Shown piece after piece: positions 10,380 through 24,300 of a stretch of DNA of 64,000 bases. The notes under the pieces are model-generated. The model had not been told where the DNA came from. It did no database searches and worked only from the letters and a program-made list of their open reading frames with translations. The position numbers and the translations under genes are program-made. The stretch lies in contig CALNVZ010003426.1 in the NCBI GenBank assembly GCA_940671915.1, forward strand, positions 21,257,733 through 21,321,732, given 5' to 3'. Every line of letters begins with the position of its first letter. Position 1 is the stretch's first letter. Source of the DNA: Paracentrotus lividus. Its lineage: Eukaryota; Echinodermata; Echinoidea; Camarodonta; Echinidae.

Positions 10380-13300
10380 TTAATTCTGATCAATCTATGC
10401 ACAGGAATGTGCCCGATATTCGGTCCTTGACAACAGCTTGGCTGCAAACCCTTTGTTCAACAGGGAAGCTGCAGATAATTCTTTTCAAGGGGAAGAGGTA
10501 ACTTTACAACACCCGAACTTCAGTTTGATTTTGATTTGGAAGAACGTTCAACAGACTACAATAACATCAGGTTATATAACAGAAAAGAAATTCCACCACA
10601 GACATAAATCTGCAGAATAGGACCTTCTTTTATTAACTACAATATCAGAAGCCTAAATAAGAACTTTGATCATAATAAATGCTTTTATAAAAATAATTAA
10701 GACCCAATAAATCAGTCATTGGACTTTCCGAAACTTGGCTAAAAGACCACCCTCTTCAATTTCTCCCATGAACGAATTCACCTTTGTAAGTCAAAATAGA
10801 ACTGAAAAACGGGGCGTGGAGTAGGCTGTATGTTTCTAAATGATCTAAGTTACGATGTGAAATCAGATATAAGCAGAATCGAATGCATTAGAAAGTATCT
10901 TTATTGAAATAAACTGCCAAGAAAGAAAAATATCATGTTGGCGAAATTTATAAACCACTACTAGTACTTCAAATTATAAAGACTTATCGAATCATTACAA
11001 GCTATTTTATCTTCACCTTCCCTGCAAAATAAGACGTGTATTATAATGGGCGACTTTAATCTAAATTTACTTCAATGTCAAGCAAATTCACACTGTCAAT
11101 TTTTTGGACCTTATTTATCAAAGTCTTTTGCCCCAACCATACCAAACCAACTAGAATTACTGAATCATCGCTACGCTAATAGATAATATTTTCATAAGCG
11201 TGCTCAAATATAATCTGGTATAATTGTCTCAGATATTTCAGACCACTTTCCGGTTTATGTTCTGGTTTCTAATGCTATTTGTACTTCATCCTCAAAACAA
11301 ACATTTCGGCAGGTCAAGAGATTTTTCTGAACCCAACCTGCGTAGACTAATGAATCACTTGAATCGCCGATTGGTATCAGCTGTACAATAATAATGATGT
11401 AAATGCTTCCTTTAATAATTTCGTGGACTTAAATAATGCAAATCTAAATTCTTCTATTCCAATTCGCCAGCGCAAACAAATTATAAAAAATGTCCTAAGC
11501 TACCTTGAATAACTAAATCTTCTTTAAACTCCATCAACAAGAAAAATAATTTGTATTATAAATACAAAAAGAACCCTACTATTCATCCAAGTCTAAATAC
11601 ACCCGGTACCGGAATATTTAAAACAACTTCGCTCAGGCTTGCAAAAAAGAATTACTTTCATATCAATTCGACATCCATAAAGGAGATATTAAAATACATG
11701 GAAAATAATAAATAATGTTCTTAAACGCAAAAAAGCGTCAAATCCTATTACAAACATAGTAGTTGATGGAGCCAAAATCCAAGACCCCCTTGAAATTGCC
11801 GAGGAGTTTAAATAATTATTTGTAAACATTGCCCAAACCTTGCCCAAACATTCCCGATGCTGATTTAGATTTCAAACATTTTTAAAAAGCGAAACCCCTG
11901 TCCATGTTCCTGAATCCAATTCTAGAGCATGAGAGTTTTAGATATAGTAAACAATTTGAAAATAAATAAAAGCCCTGGATACGACTGCATCACGAACTTT
12001 CTACTAAAAAAATTATAACAAAATAATATCTCCCTCACACATATAATTTAACTTATCATTACAAATGGTATCGTTCCCACTAGATGAAAATTGCCAAAGT
12101 AATACCTGTTTTTAAAAAGGGAAATGCTGAAGAAGTTGGAAATTATCGTCCATATCGCTTTTAAGTCCTTTTCTAAAATTCTTGAAAACTTATTTACAAA
12201 GAACTATGACTTTCTTACGAATTTAATATCTGTTCAGAACTCAATTTGGTTTTAGGCAAAAACATTCCAACAACTCACGCATTTCTCAAATTTTAGATAA
12301 AGTAGCTCATTCAATTGACAATAACTCCACACTATAGAATATTCTCAGACTCTCCAAGGCTTTGATACTATTAACCAAAATACTACTGCAAAAACTATCT
12401 CATATGGGATTCGAGGAAAGGCCTTGGAGTGGTTCGACAATTATCTTACAGATAGAAAGCAATATGTTAGTATAAACAGCCAAGACTCTTATGAAAAAGC
12501 AATATCATCGGTGTCCCCAGGGTTCACTATTAGGTCCGCTGTTATTCATCAATATATAAAATGACTTCCAATATTCTTCTGAAATCATGTCTTTTATCTT
12601 TTCGCTGACGATTCTATATTTTCTATTCTCATCAAAATCCGCAATCTCTTCTCAACATTGTAATAATGAAATGAAACGGGTTCAAAACTGGATCAATGCT
12701 AACAAATTATCTTTGAATGTTGGTAAACCTATATAATTATTTTATTTAGTATAAATTAAATCGCTACCTGGAAATGTTCTGATAAATAATACTACACTAA
12801 GTCAGGTTGAATCCACCAAATTCCTTGGTATTATATTGACTCCGACCTGTCATGGAAAGATGCATTTGACTATTTGTGTAAACTACCTCTAGAAATACTG
12901 GCATTTTATATAATTAAAGCATGATTTTCCAACTCGAATCCTTATTTCATTATACCGACTTTAATTTGCCATATTCAATTACGGCATTCTTGCCTGGGTA
13001 ATGGGACTAAAACTCAACAGGAGAAATTCTTATGATCAAAAACGAGCACTTAGAAACATTAACCATGCTGGATCCCTTTCTCATACAAGACCATTGTTTC
13101 TTAAAATAAATGCTTCGTATCGACGATATTTATATTCTAACACTTAGGATATTCATGCACCAACTGTCTGTTAATGAAATACCTGCGGAAATAGCCAAAC
13201 TTTTTGAAAAGAACAGCTCAGTTCACTCATACCCACACGTCAACGTAATTTATATCATCTACCACGTACACGAACTCTTTTTGCCCAAAAAACTGTTATA

Positions 13301-13494
13301 TATACTGGTCCTAAGTTATGGTCTGACCTCCCAAAACAATAAATGAATCAACCTCTTTGCATACTTTTAAATGTAAGCTAAAATGTCATTTATTAAAGGG
13401 TTACAACACAGGCGGAAAATGACACATGAGCAATTGTTTTATAGTTCCATAAACATGTATGGTTATCTCAATATTGATGTATGTTTATAATACA

Positions 13495-13656
13495 GTGCCG
13501 AGATGCTGTCGTCATTGTACAACAAATTACGACATCATCTCGGTACCGCTCACTTTTTCCATTTGCGTATATCAATAATGTATGATTATAATGTAGTGCC
13601 GAGATGATGTCGTCATTACACATCAAAATAATGATTACGTCATCCCGGTACGCCTC
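13495..13656. repeat. Two copies of a GTGCCGAGATG palindrome
   Basis: Copy one (13495-13547) and copy two (13596-13656) each read GTGCCGAGATGNTGTCGTCAT, a short loop, then the near-complement ending CTCGGTACC or CCCGGTACG. They are about 100 bp apart, inside the 3' region of the decayed LINE. Confidence 0.75.
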
Positions 13657-13795
13657 ACTACCATTGCGTACAGATAGGTAGTTCAATATATATATTTTAA
13701 AAAAATGATATGTTAATGCACATTTTTCAGTTACTCCCTATTTAATATCTTGTATTTATTTATTTCTTTATGTATTCTTATACATCATCTTCACA

Positions 13796-13841
13796 AAGGA
13801 GCCTATAATGTAACAAGCTTAGCTTTAACTTAGGCTCCTTC
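13796..13841 (+). other. Stem-loop in LINE 3' UTR
   Basis: AAGGAGCCTA at 13796 pairs with TTAGGCTCCTT ending at 13841 around a 25-base loop. It lies about 120 bases before the (CTGAA)n tail. In CR1/L2-group LINEs a 3' stem-loop plus short tandem tail is the recognition signal of the reverse transcriptase; applying that here is inference. Confidence 0.6.
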
Positions 13842-13985
13842 ATATTTCTTTCTTTTTATGCTACTGATGTCATCTCGTTTATGAATTATCAAATAATGTA
13901 TAGTTTTGAAATGACATATAATTGTTGTTCTTATTATTGTTTGATTGGAATATGTAAATAAACTGAACTGAACTGAACTGAATAC

Positions 13986-14555
13986 ATCCATTGTAATTGT
14001 ATTGAGAATGGAAATGCCCATTGATTTCAAATGTCCGAGAACATCAAGAAACTGGTGCAGCATGCCTTCTCCTTTCTTTGACACTTGTGATGACAGTTAC
14101 AGTTGCTAGATGGGAAAAGGATGAGAAATAAATGAAATCTGTTATGACATATAATTTTTAATAAAAAAATTTAGCTTTCAAACAGTTTATAGCTTTATAT
14201 AGCTTTCAATACTTCCATATATATTGTATATATATATATATATATGTTTTTCTTTCTTTATATTCTTCTTTTATTTCAAACCAAACCAATTGTATAACTT
14301 TCATTTCTCTTACCCACCTACTGCTGATTAAAGATCCAATTCAACATACGATGAGGAGGATCAGCGGAGGACATTTCCTGAAGACAAGTTTATATTAGTG
14401 AACATGTCCTGTACCTGTATGTAGGATACTACATGTACATGATGTATTAAAATTTATTAAAACAATCAAGTTAATTGTTAGATATGTAAAAATTACACTA
14501 GAACACTAACATGAACAAAGACATACGTGTGTGGAGTCAAAATGTGATATATATA

Positions 14556-14607
<52 letters not shown>

Positions 14608-15247
14608 AATATCCATTAGATATAAGTGATAATAACTATATAGTTATTGTTACTTATTGGATATTGTATATTGCCAGTAAAATAAGTTTATCAGGGTTTG
14701 ACTATATCCAATTATAGTTACAAACTCGTTTTTACAACATGTAAGTCATATTCCTGAAATTATTGTATGTACCTTATGTTATATATGGACAATTTAAAAG
14801 TTAATTAAGCATTAGTTTTCATAATAAACTTAAGAAGATGACTGGAAGAGGGATCAAAATGATCTAGAGATCCATGTCCCTCTCACAAAATGTGCAGGTA
14901 TCATCTAAAAGGATTTATTATGTGGTTTTTTAGCTTGTAGTAACATTACGCATGAATCGTGTGGAAAAAGTACCTACAATCGCCGAGTTAATTATGCGCT
15001 AATTAGCATACGCGTGGGTAAAAATAAAAAACCCTCCTCTTATGTGATAGACAATTATATAAGCTTCAAAATGAGTACAAACATTTATAACTTTTTATGA
15101 AAAATTAAAAATCCTTTGGCATTGCTATCATCAGGTTCATTTTGTTTATAAATTATGTCCGTGAAATAAGCCAGGACACTATTAGATCAAGACCTATCAT
15201 ATTGTGAAATACCGTTCTTTCCTTGAAATATCAATGTCAATATTTAG
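13986..15247. other. No gene seen; TA microsatellites
   Basis: AT-rich, with (TA)n at about 14222-14246 and 14547-14604. The first TRIP11 exon, which should precede 15248, was searched for here by its expected Gly/Leu/Ser-rich ALPS sequence and not found. Confidence 0.5.
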
Positions 15248-15324
15248 ATCAGAGTACAGAGCTTCAGATCTCCGAGGACAGGATCAGACGTCTTGAAACG
15301 GCCATCATTGCATTGAAAGCTGAG
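15248..15324 (+). CDS. TRIP11: TRIP11 exon (first one found)
   Basis: Acceptor TTTAG before 15248, donor GAG|GTGAAT after 15324. Enters in phase 2 (one base comes from the missing exon) and leaves in phase 0. Reads QSTELQISEDRIRRLETAII..LKAE, aligning with the human segment just after the ALPS motif. Two other AGs within 12 bp leave the start uncertain. Confidence 0.75.
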
Positions 15325-18300
15325 GTGAATATTGTTTGTGTAGGCCCTAATTGCAGTTTCAAATTCAATCTCTAACGTCTGTACAGTGCCCATGTCTGCA
15401 CACCCGCATAAATGTGTGATTACAAATGTATTAGGGAACAAAACATGAAATGAACTATTTAATCTTAATCCATTTTTATCACTGAAAAAAAATTAAAAAA
15501 ATATAGTCTTGGCAATATAATTTTCAGCCAGTTTTAGTTGCCACCCAAAAATGTTAAATACATGTATGGTGTCTAAAAGGGTGTGCAAAACAAGTATGGT
15601 GGTGTAATTTGCGCAGAACCTTAATTCACGCACGACGGATATCTCAAAAAGTAATGAATATCGTGAAAATCTGATAGCACCATCAGAAAGAGGGACCAAA
15701 AATTGCTTAGGATCCAAACTTTCGTCACGGTATGGTGTATCGAATTGTGAAATTATTGACCAAACATCGAAAAATTGTGTGTCCGTTGCCAAAATTCTGA
15801 GTTTTTTGACAAGGGTTTGGAAATCATCATTTTACGAGTTAATATCATAAAATTATGAGATGATATTAATATCATCTTATTCTATGAAATTTTGACTTAC
15901 ATTTACTGTTATTCCCTTTCCTTAGACTGATGGAATTTCTTGATAAATCTTTGTCAAACGCTTGTGCGGGAATTAAGGTCACACTGTTTTGTTGACTTTT
16001 TCAGCACAAAGCGCGATCGTTCGATCGACATAGAATTTTGAAATCGCGATATCGTCGAAACCCTTTGACCTAGTTCACTTCTTCGTTCGGCGATTCGGAG
16101 TTTAGAATTTTGCCGTTTATTTGGTAATCATAGTTTTCGTTGATTTTGAGTAAAACATGAAATATTGTTGATTGAATGTCGCAATTTTTATAATTTTTGA
16201 AATTTGCGCGAACTATGGTCTCCCCATCATAACTTTTGAGACATGGGTGCTTTCCAGTTGTGCTACTTAAAATGAAAAACCGGTCTTAAAATTGTACAAA
16301 AACATTGTTCTTGTGATTGTAAATAAATTCATGATTGATCATGAGAATGGCAAAACATTGTTTAATTTTAGAAAAGCATTGTACTTATGAAAATTAGTTA
16401 AAATGTTAGGTGTACAGATGATAGGCGCCATTTGTTATCATTTTTATAAATTACCACACTGGTAAAATACATTGAAGATACATGTACATTGTACAATGGT
16501 AGAAACAAAATGCAAAAATTGACCTGTATCCCCTTTTCAATTGTACAATGTGTGGTAAAAAAAGGCAAACATTGCATGCCTTTAAAGATAATCTAGAGTA
16601 GTAGTCATGATGAAATAAATCAAAACATTCTTGTTCATACCAGAATCTCAAGCATAGGAAATAAATACTACACACCAAAGGAATTTACAGAAAATTGCGT
16701 ATTTCCTGAGAAAAGAGCATAATTTCTGTATCTGGACGGCCCGTCCAAGCACATGCGTGATTAACACGGCCACGTGGAAAGTCTACGGGTATATCATGTG
16801 CACGCGATTCGCACCGGATCTGTGTGTGTATGTTGTGCCGTGACTTGTGGCGATATAGCGGTCTACTCCAAGTCTCAATTTGACGGACTGTTTAGATATT
16901 TTTTCAATATTTCTTCTGAAATCATTATCGAAACGTGAATATAATCTTGTGTAGGCATATATGTATATGTTAATGGAACAATGTGAGGACATATCTTAGA
17001 GATTTGTCTCAAATTATTTTGGCTGTAAGAACTCTAGCTTGGCTTTAATGCGGCTTCTATATAAAAAAATTTGAATAGGGTCAGAAATCCTAACCCTGTC
17101 TTTATCCTCATGGTTGCCCACCATCTAATGCCTGTCTCTACTCTTACAAATGCAGAATGAAAGGCTTGGGACTATAAATGCTGAGCTTGAAGAGAAAGCA
17201 GAAGCCTCTGAGCTACAGATCAACAGTATCTCATCGCAATATCGGTCTGTCTTGGTTGAGAAAGAGGTAAGGAGTGTGAAGAAATTATTTTCTTTGTTTA
17301 CCTTGTACAGACAACCTTGTCTTTGTAAGTAAGTTTGTAAGCATTGTAAGTCAAATAATCACCTACATGTAAGTTGAATGTCTTTTTTAGTCATCGTCTG
17401 TACATTTATATTGTATTCTTGTTAACCCTTCATACATGTAAGTCTGTTTTTGGTATTTGATTTAGGCAACCCTACATTGCACTTTCAAGTTCAGTAAATT
17501 TAAGTTCAGTATCTGGAACATGCAGGTTGTTGAAAATACTTAAAAACATGGATAACATTTTTTAAATATTCAGTAAATTTAAGTTCAGTATCTGGAACAT
17601 GCAGGTTGTTGAAAATACTTAAAAACATGGATAACATTTTTTAAATATTCAGTAAATTTAAGTTCAGTATCTGGAACATGCAGGTTGTTGAAAATACTTA
17701 AAAACATGGATAACATTTTTAAAATATTGGATAGGTCTGTAAATAGAGGGGTGGAAAATTTGGACATCTTGTTTCATAAAAACCAATTTAATTTTATACA
17801 TGTGTGATAGATTGAGTCCATTTTGTAGTTTGACGTACATGTATCAGAATTATAAGGTGGGACAAAAAGCTCATTGCTAAGTCCTGCATTTTTCTCATCT
17901 CAAAAGGACCAGTTGAATTCCCTAATTCAGAAGCAAAACGACATGCAGCAAAGTCTTCATCATGATATACTAGGTTCACACGGGGGCATGACTACAGCAA
18001 CGTCAACATCGTCTCTCTCGGGGTCTGCTATCATGGCTGATAGTCATGACTTTGATGATGTGATCTGGTCTCAGCAGGAGATTAATCGTCTATCCAGTGA
18101 GGTCGGGAGGCTGAGGGCTGAGTGCAATCATTGGAAAGAGATGGCTGCTGGCAAACAGAATGGTGATAAGGTACATTGTAGTGTAGACAAATTTGGTTTG
18201 GGTGATGTTTTCTCCTGTTGCGGCCATGGCTGGGGGGCTTCCAGTATGTGTAACAGAGGAAAATGTACATACGCGCAGACATACGTGCGCCTGGCACATG

Positions 18301-21300
18301 CGTAGTACATTGAAAGCCCCCAGCTATGGCCATCATAAAGTTACATGTACAATGCTCTGAAGTCAGATTGGTCTATAAATAGAAGCGTAAATGTAAGAAG
18401 TGCTGAAACTGCTTGTCTAATAAAAGAGAGCTAGTGGAGTAAAATTGGGCCAAAACAAATATAAGAACAGCCCAATCTTGTGCATGGCTGTTTATCTCTA
18501 GTAACTCAAGAAAACCTGTATATTTTTTTTTGTGTATGTACAGTGAGAAATTCAGTCAGTTTTTCATTCATGTCGGGTGCTTCTGGGTGGATTTCAGGGC
18601 TATGATTTATGAATATGACTTTATGTATATTTGTGTGTTGCATATGTACAAAGCAATATACCTATATGTTTAATTCAATTGGGCCAAAAGTTTGACATGA
18701 CACGTTTTTATATTCAGGTCTTCATTTATGATCTTGAAGAGAGATATGAGACTTCTAGCTTGCTCCACAATTTTTTAAATGTATCTTAGGAATGGCTTTT
18801 GGCATAAAGAAAGGTGATATTTATGATGACAACAGAAATATGTGATGTGTGACATGAATATGAGATGGTAAGGCAGAGGTCACACTTTTAAATTGGTTCC
18901 TATTTTCTCTTCCATTAAATTTACATTCACTTCCGAGATTTCTCCATGCACCTGTCACATTTAGCCAGCAAAAGAATAGCAAGAATGCTTGTGACAGCTG
19001 CATAAGCAGGATAAGATTATTTCAGGGATTTCTAACACATTGCATCACATTGATATCAGGACAGAATTTACAATTTCATATCGCATTTCAATATTTACTT
19101 TTGTTCTTTGTTTCATGCATAAGATTTAGTTTATAAATGGGTACATGTAGTTGAAAACAAAAACGAAAGAAATAGGGAAGATTCACAATTCAGTTACCGG
19201 TATGTAAAAAAGGTGTTTGCAAAATTTATGTTCAGATTTTTTTCCTGTACATGTATACCTTTTTTTCACATAATCTTTTCTAAAGAGACAAGTTAAAATA
19301 CATGTATAAACATAATAGCATTATAAGTTCATATGTTATCACTTATATATTCTGATAAATTTAGATAAATGTGATGTTTGATTTATTTTGCAGCCTGTTT
19401 TCCAGGTTGGTGATGACACATCACAAGTGGAGAGAGCAGAACTGAAAGCTAAGATCAAGGTATGTAATCAGATAAAGTCTATGATTGTGTGTACAAAATA
19501 TGAATCTCTTATCAATAGACAATGAGGTTTTTTATTTTTAGAACTGTCTTGTAAAGAAAGTATTAGTAATGTTTCATTTGTTATGATGCTCCAAAATCTA
19601 TGTTGATACAAGACACGCTTCTGCTGACTATTATTTGATATTTTAGATATCTTCAAAGTCATTTTCAAAATCAGTACCATGGAATCAGTAGATTTGTGTT
19701 TTTCTTAAAAAGAAAAAAGATATTTGGTATGGTACTTGTATACAAAATCAATGGTGTAATTCAATCAAGCAACATTATACAATCAATTAGATTATGATAA
19801 TTATCATTGATATTGTGATCACAACTTTTAAGAAAAGTTAAAACATAAAAAAAAAAGTCTTGACATGAGCTATATGTATCATCCCTCCAAGAATAATTTT
19901 TACAAACTCAAGACTTTTAATCAGTGTCGCTATTTTTGTTATAACTAAAGTCTAGAAGAAAAAGCTAAGAAATGAAGTGGATGAGTCTCAACATGAACTG
20001 TCAGCTCTCCAAGGCTTACACTCTCACAAACTCATGACACAAACTCAAGTTTTCAGGGCTGTTTTTTACCAAGTCATTCGTAAGTTAGGAATGACTTTAC
20101 GAAAGACTGGTGATCAGTTCTTGTGCTAAATTATAAAGCATGTGATTAGTAAAGTACCCCAAATCATGTTCCAGGTGTTTGTAATGTTGTTCATAAATTT
20201 TTTTAACAAAATGATGAAACATCACCTGGATTAAAATTATTTTGTACCATTACTATTATAATTAGAGTCTAGAGGAGAAGTTACGGCATGAAGTAGATGA
20301 GTCTCAGCATGAACTCTCAGCCCTTCAAGACTCACACTCACATAAACTCAAAACCCTGTCCAAGAAACACAAGACAGACATGGAGGACTACGAGAGAAGA
20401 ATCGAGAGTCTGGAGAAGATGGTTGGTTTTGGACAGAAGTCGTCTGATCCTGACATGGATGATGGCAATGATCTACAGAAGAGGGTTATGGAACTAGAAG
20501 GGGTAAAGCATTTTCTGTTATTTGCATTCCGACATTTCTACTCGATGTTGCTATAGCAACAGCAGATTTTCTCAGCAGGGATCTGTATGCATATAGATAT
20601 TTTGACATTTCTATAATGGATATTTGGTTTCTTTGTTATTAATATGATAGGAAGAGATTTTTCTTTTGTCATAATGAATAAATATGTATTATATGTATGA
20701 CAAAAGGGAAGCATAGAATAGAAGGTTGTTATGATGAACTATTCTGCATACTATACTGCCTGGCTATAGTATGCATGATGCCACTTTACATTATCTCTAT
20801 GATGATAATGATAATAACTGCATTTATAAGGCATCTCATACTGATCGGGGATTATTGTAATAACAATGTTAAAAGAGAAAGTATAATAATGCAAATGGTT
20901 ACTTTTGCAAGTCTGTCCTCGCGAGAGTTTTCCACTTTATTATAAGGCTATTTGTAATAATGATAAACATCACAATTATTTTGAAATTATCCACTTATGA
21001 ATTTCCCTAACTAGTCCAAAATCGCCATTTGAAAATATTAGTTGTATAAATGTTTTCTCATGTATGCTACCAGCTTCTGCATGAGACCCGTCAGCAGGTC
21101 GGCCAGCTAGAAGAATCCAACTACCAGCTCGAGAAAGAGAACAGTCGTCTGACCGAATCAGACAGGGAGAACACCAGGCTTGTCCAAACACTCAGACGTA
21201 AGGTGGACGTCCTAGAGAAGGACAGGTCAAGACTGGAGAAAGAGGTCAAAGATCACTTGTCCAGTGGTAATGGGGAGGTTGCCGATTTGAGGAAGGAGAA

Positions 21301-24300
21301 AGATGAACTTCGGCTCGAGGTGGAACACCTTATGAAAGTTGTAAACAGTGAGTAGATATAATTGTTCTTTGCATGAATTCGTGTTAGTGTGTTTTTTCAC
21401 TTGAATTTCAAGAACCTGCATGCATGTATATTAACCCTATTCAGACTGGGGGGGGGGGGGGTCAATTTGACCCCACCTGTACAAAATCCGTGACTGCCGC
21501 GCAACCGCTGCGAATCGCAACCCGGCGCTTTATGACCTTTCTTTCAAGTGTCCCGCAACTTTTGACACCAAGTTCGAAAAAATCGGACACTCCGTTGTCG
21601 CGTTACCTTCTGAGCCTTTTGATTAATTAAATTTGTCTTTATACATTGTATTGATCAAAATACATTTCTCAAGCATAAAAAATTACAAAAACAAAGAAAT
21701 ACATAAGAAATAAAAACAATAGAATACATAAGAAATTCATAAAACAATAGAATACAAAAGAATTAATTTGAAATTTCTGAATTTGTCAATTCAATACTTT
21801 TGTCTATGCTACTCAGTAACTTTTAGAAAAAATTTGGGCTTCATAACTATATTAATTAATGAAATATTAATGATTTCAATAAAAAAGCATCTAATTTGCA
21901 TACGGGAGTATGCATAAATTAGCATAAATTAAATATGTGAAATTTTTTTTCAAAAAAAACATATCAGCGACACCCTTTACATGTGCAGCAACGTTCGTGC
22001 AAAATTTCGCGGCGATCGGACCATCCGCGGCCGAGATCTCAAGGGGGGGTCAAATTGATCCCCCCCCCCCCCAGTCAAAATCTCCTCTTGAAAAGCCCAG
22101 TCTGAATCTAGGGTTAAGTCATTGTGAGTATTAGAGGTTTACGTTATCCAGTCTTTAACAAAACTTGTCTAATAGAATTGTCAGCCTTGAGTTTGTATGA
22201 AAATATGTTTGAATGATGAAACAGGGTCTGTGACTGATTAATAGTAGAAGTCTTTTTGTTTTTATAGCGTAGCATGTTTTGAAACTAAAAAGTCAAAGTT
22301 GATTCAACAGCAAGGTATTGAGCTATTGCTCTTTGGCATTTAGAAATGATGTATATGTGTATAACATTTAGGATAGGACATAATGTGTTGTTTCACCCTT
22401 GTACGTTACATCTAAATTTCAATGTATTTATTTCTCAGCACCCAAGTGCAATGTCATCTCATATTTTACTTTTTCTCTTCCTTTTTTTTTTTTTTCTCCT
22501 CTCTATTTCTCCTCTCTCTCTCCCACTTTCTCTCTATCTCTATTTCTCCTCTCTCTCTCTCCCACTTTCTATCTCTCTCTCTCTCTTTATCTCTATTTCT
22601 CCTCTCTCTCACTTTCTCTCTATTTCTCCTCTCTCTCACTTTCTCTCTGTCTCATCTCACAGGGCAAGAGACGGAACTGGAAGTCCTTCTTGGGTCGCAT
22701 GAACAGGTCAGGGAAGAGCTTTTTGCCACTAAACAAAGACTGCTCACGGAACTGAATGCCTCTCATGTATATATCACCATTCATTTATAATCCTAACCCA
22801 CCTCGTTATTACTAATACAGTTACAAGCCTGTCTGCTCTCAGTTCAAACACGATTATGTGTTTTTAATAGTCCATTGATTACCGAATGATTTCATTCTTA
22901 AACGTTGCTTATAGTGTGGCTCTGTGTTAAATATTAAGACCCCTCTGACTATGATCAGATATGTTCAAGCAAAGCTTTAAATATGATAGATGGTGAAATA
23001 CCAAACTCTTTCATTTGTTGTTATTAAAAGTGCTTTACACTAATCTCTTGTAGTAGTCAATGCAAGACATTACTTTTTATTCATCCAGAGCATATTGAAA
23101 CATTTAAAATTTACAAATTATAATTAAATTATAAGATACTAAATTACACCAAGTAATAGGAATAGAATAGAATAGGGACGCCAACCGCCAGCTGAAGGTT
23201 AAGTGGTATGGGAAGGCCATACAGAATACTCCCAACCCAGTCTACCTCGGGGTCACCTAACCGCTCCCTTGACCTACAAAACACATCTTGAGAACAAGAA
23301 GAATTCAGTGCCAGGAACAGCATACTGAAGAGCTAGCTATTCGAAATGGGGCACTGATGCAAGCACCATCCGTACAACAGCCCTTGCTCTTTGCTACTCA
23401 GCTGCAGAATATGCCTGTGGATGTGGCGTAGATCAGCGCCATGCTCAAAGATGACCCATCACTCAACAGTGCCCTGGAGCCATAACAGGTGCCTGAAAAC
23501 AACCAAGGTAGACGACCTCTACATCCTGATGGCATCCCTCCTCACATCAGGAGGATGTCTCTCCCAAAAGAGAAACTTAAGCAAGAAAATGATCCACTCC
23601 ATCCTCTCTTCAACGCCATGCCTGCAATTAAGCAGCTTAAGATCGAGGCACAGTTTTCTCATTCTATCGTGCCCTAACCAAAGCCCCACAACCGTAGGCT
23701 AGACTTCTGTCAACCCGCCTTGCGTCTGCACCACACAGCGTCACAACCAGTCCAATAAGTCCCTCCACCAGGATTCTGTGAACCTTGGCCTTTCTGGCTT
23801 GTGTCTAAACCGCTTGCGAGCTGGATTTGCCGTTGCAAGCCCTAATGGTCAAATGGGCATCAACACTGAGGGACGGCCAGTTTGCGAATGCGGATAGGAG
23901 GAGACCATGATCACCTCCCTACAATCCCTCTTCTGCCTTCCCCCTGTTCCCCAGCATATTTACTACCCTTTCGCCTAATGGTCGCTGAGTTCATTATCTA
24001 ATGGGCAGAGTCTGAATCAAATTCTAATCCACAAATAAACAAAAATTGAGAGAAAGGACTCGAGAAGAAGAAGAACACCAAGTAAACAAATTTGGTGTCC
24101 TTTTGACTAATATTTGATTTAACATTAAAAGCAAGACCATTTTATCACAAACCTAGCCTTTGCTGTGATGATTTACACTTCTACCGGGGGGCAGTTCTGT
24201 TTAACTGTCCACCAATAACCATTTATTGGATAAAAGTCACAGCTGTAGTGTTATCTGCTTTCCAAACTATACTTCACGAGAGCAGGCAGGCCTGTACATT

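Larger units (their letters stand above)
10380..13985 (+). mobile_element. Decayed non-LTR retrotransposon with APE endonuclease and reverse transcriptase
   Basis: Protein-level traces in shifting frames on the + strand follow the CR1/Jockey-group order. An endonuclease start reads NIRSLNKNFDH (about 10640). A segment with SETWLKDHPLQ lies near 10730, MGDFNLNLL near 11047 and DISDHFPVY near 11233. The reverse transcriptase has a TQFGFRQKHSNN-like stretch near 12240, GIRGKALEWFDNYLTDRKQYV near 12405, a VSPGF..RSAVIHQYIK region near 12510 and a FADDS catalytic motif near 12605. The C-terminal part ends around 13370 (SDLPKTINE.TSLHTFK). Dozens of one-base indels and stops make it non-functional. 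The 3' part holds two palindromes, a stem-loop at 13796-13841, and a (CTGAA)n tail at 13960-13982 typical of L2/CR1-type ends. Confidence 0.85.

Noticed and set aside
13986-15247. Search for the ALPS-coding first exon of TRIP11
   Set aside because: No ATG-initiated Gly/Leu/Ser-rich stretch ending in a phase 1 donor was visible; it may lie elsewhere upstream or outside the window.
22346-22790. Three overlapping frames rich in Ser/Leu/Phe
   Set aside because: Translation of a CT-rich tract before the acceptor at 22662; only 22663-22766 in one frame belongs to TRIP11.
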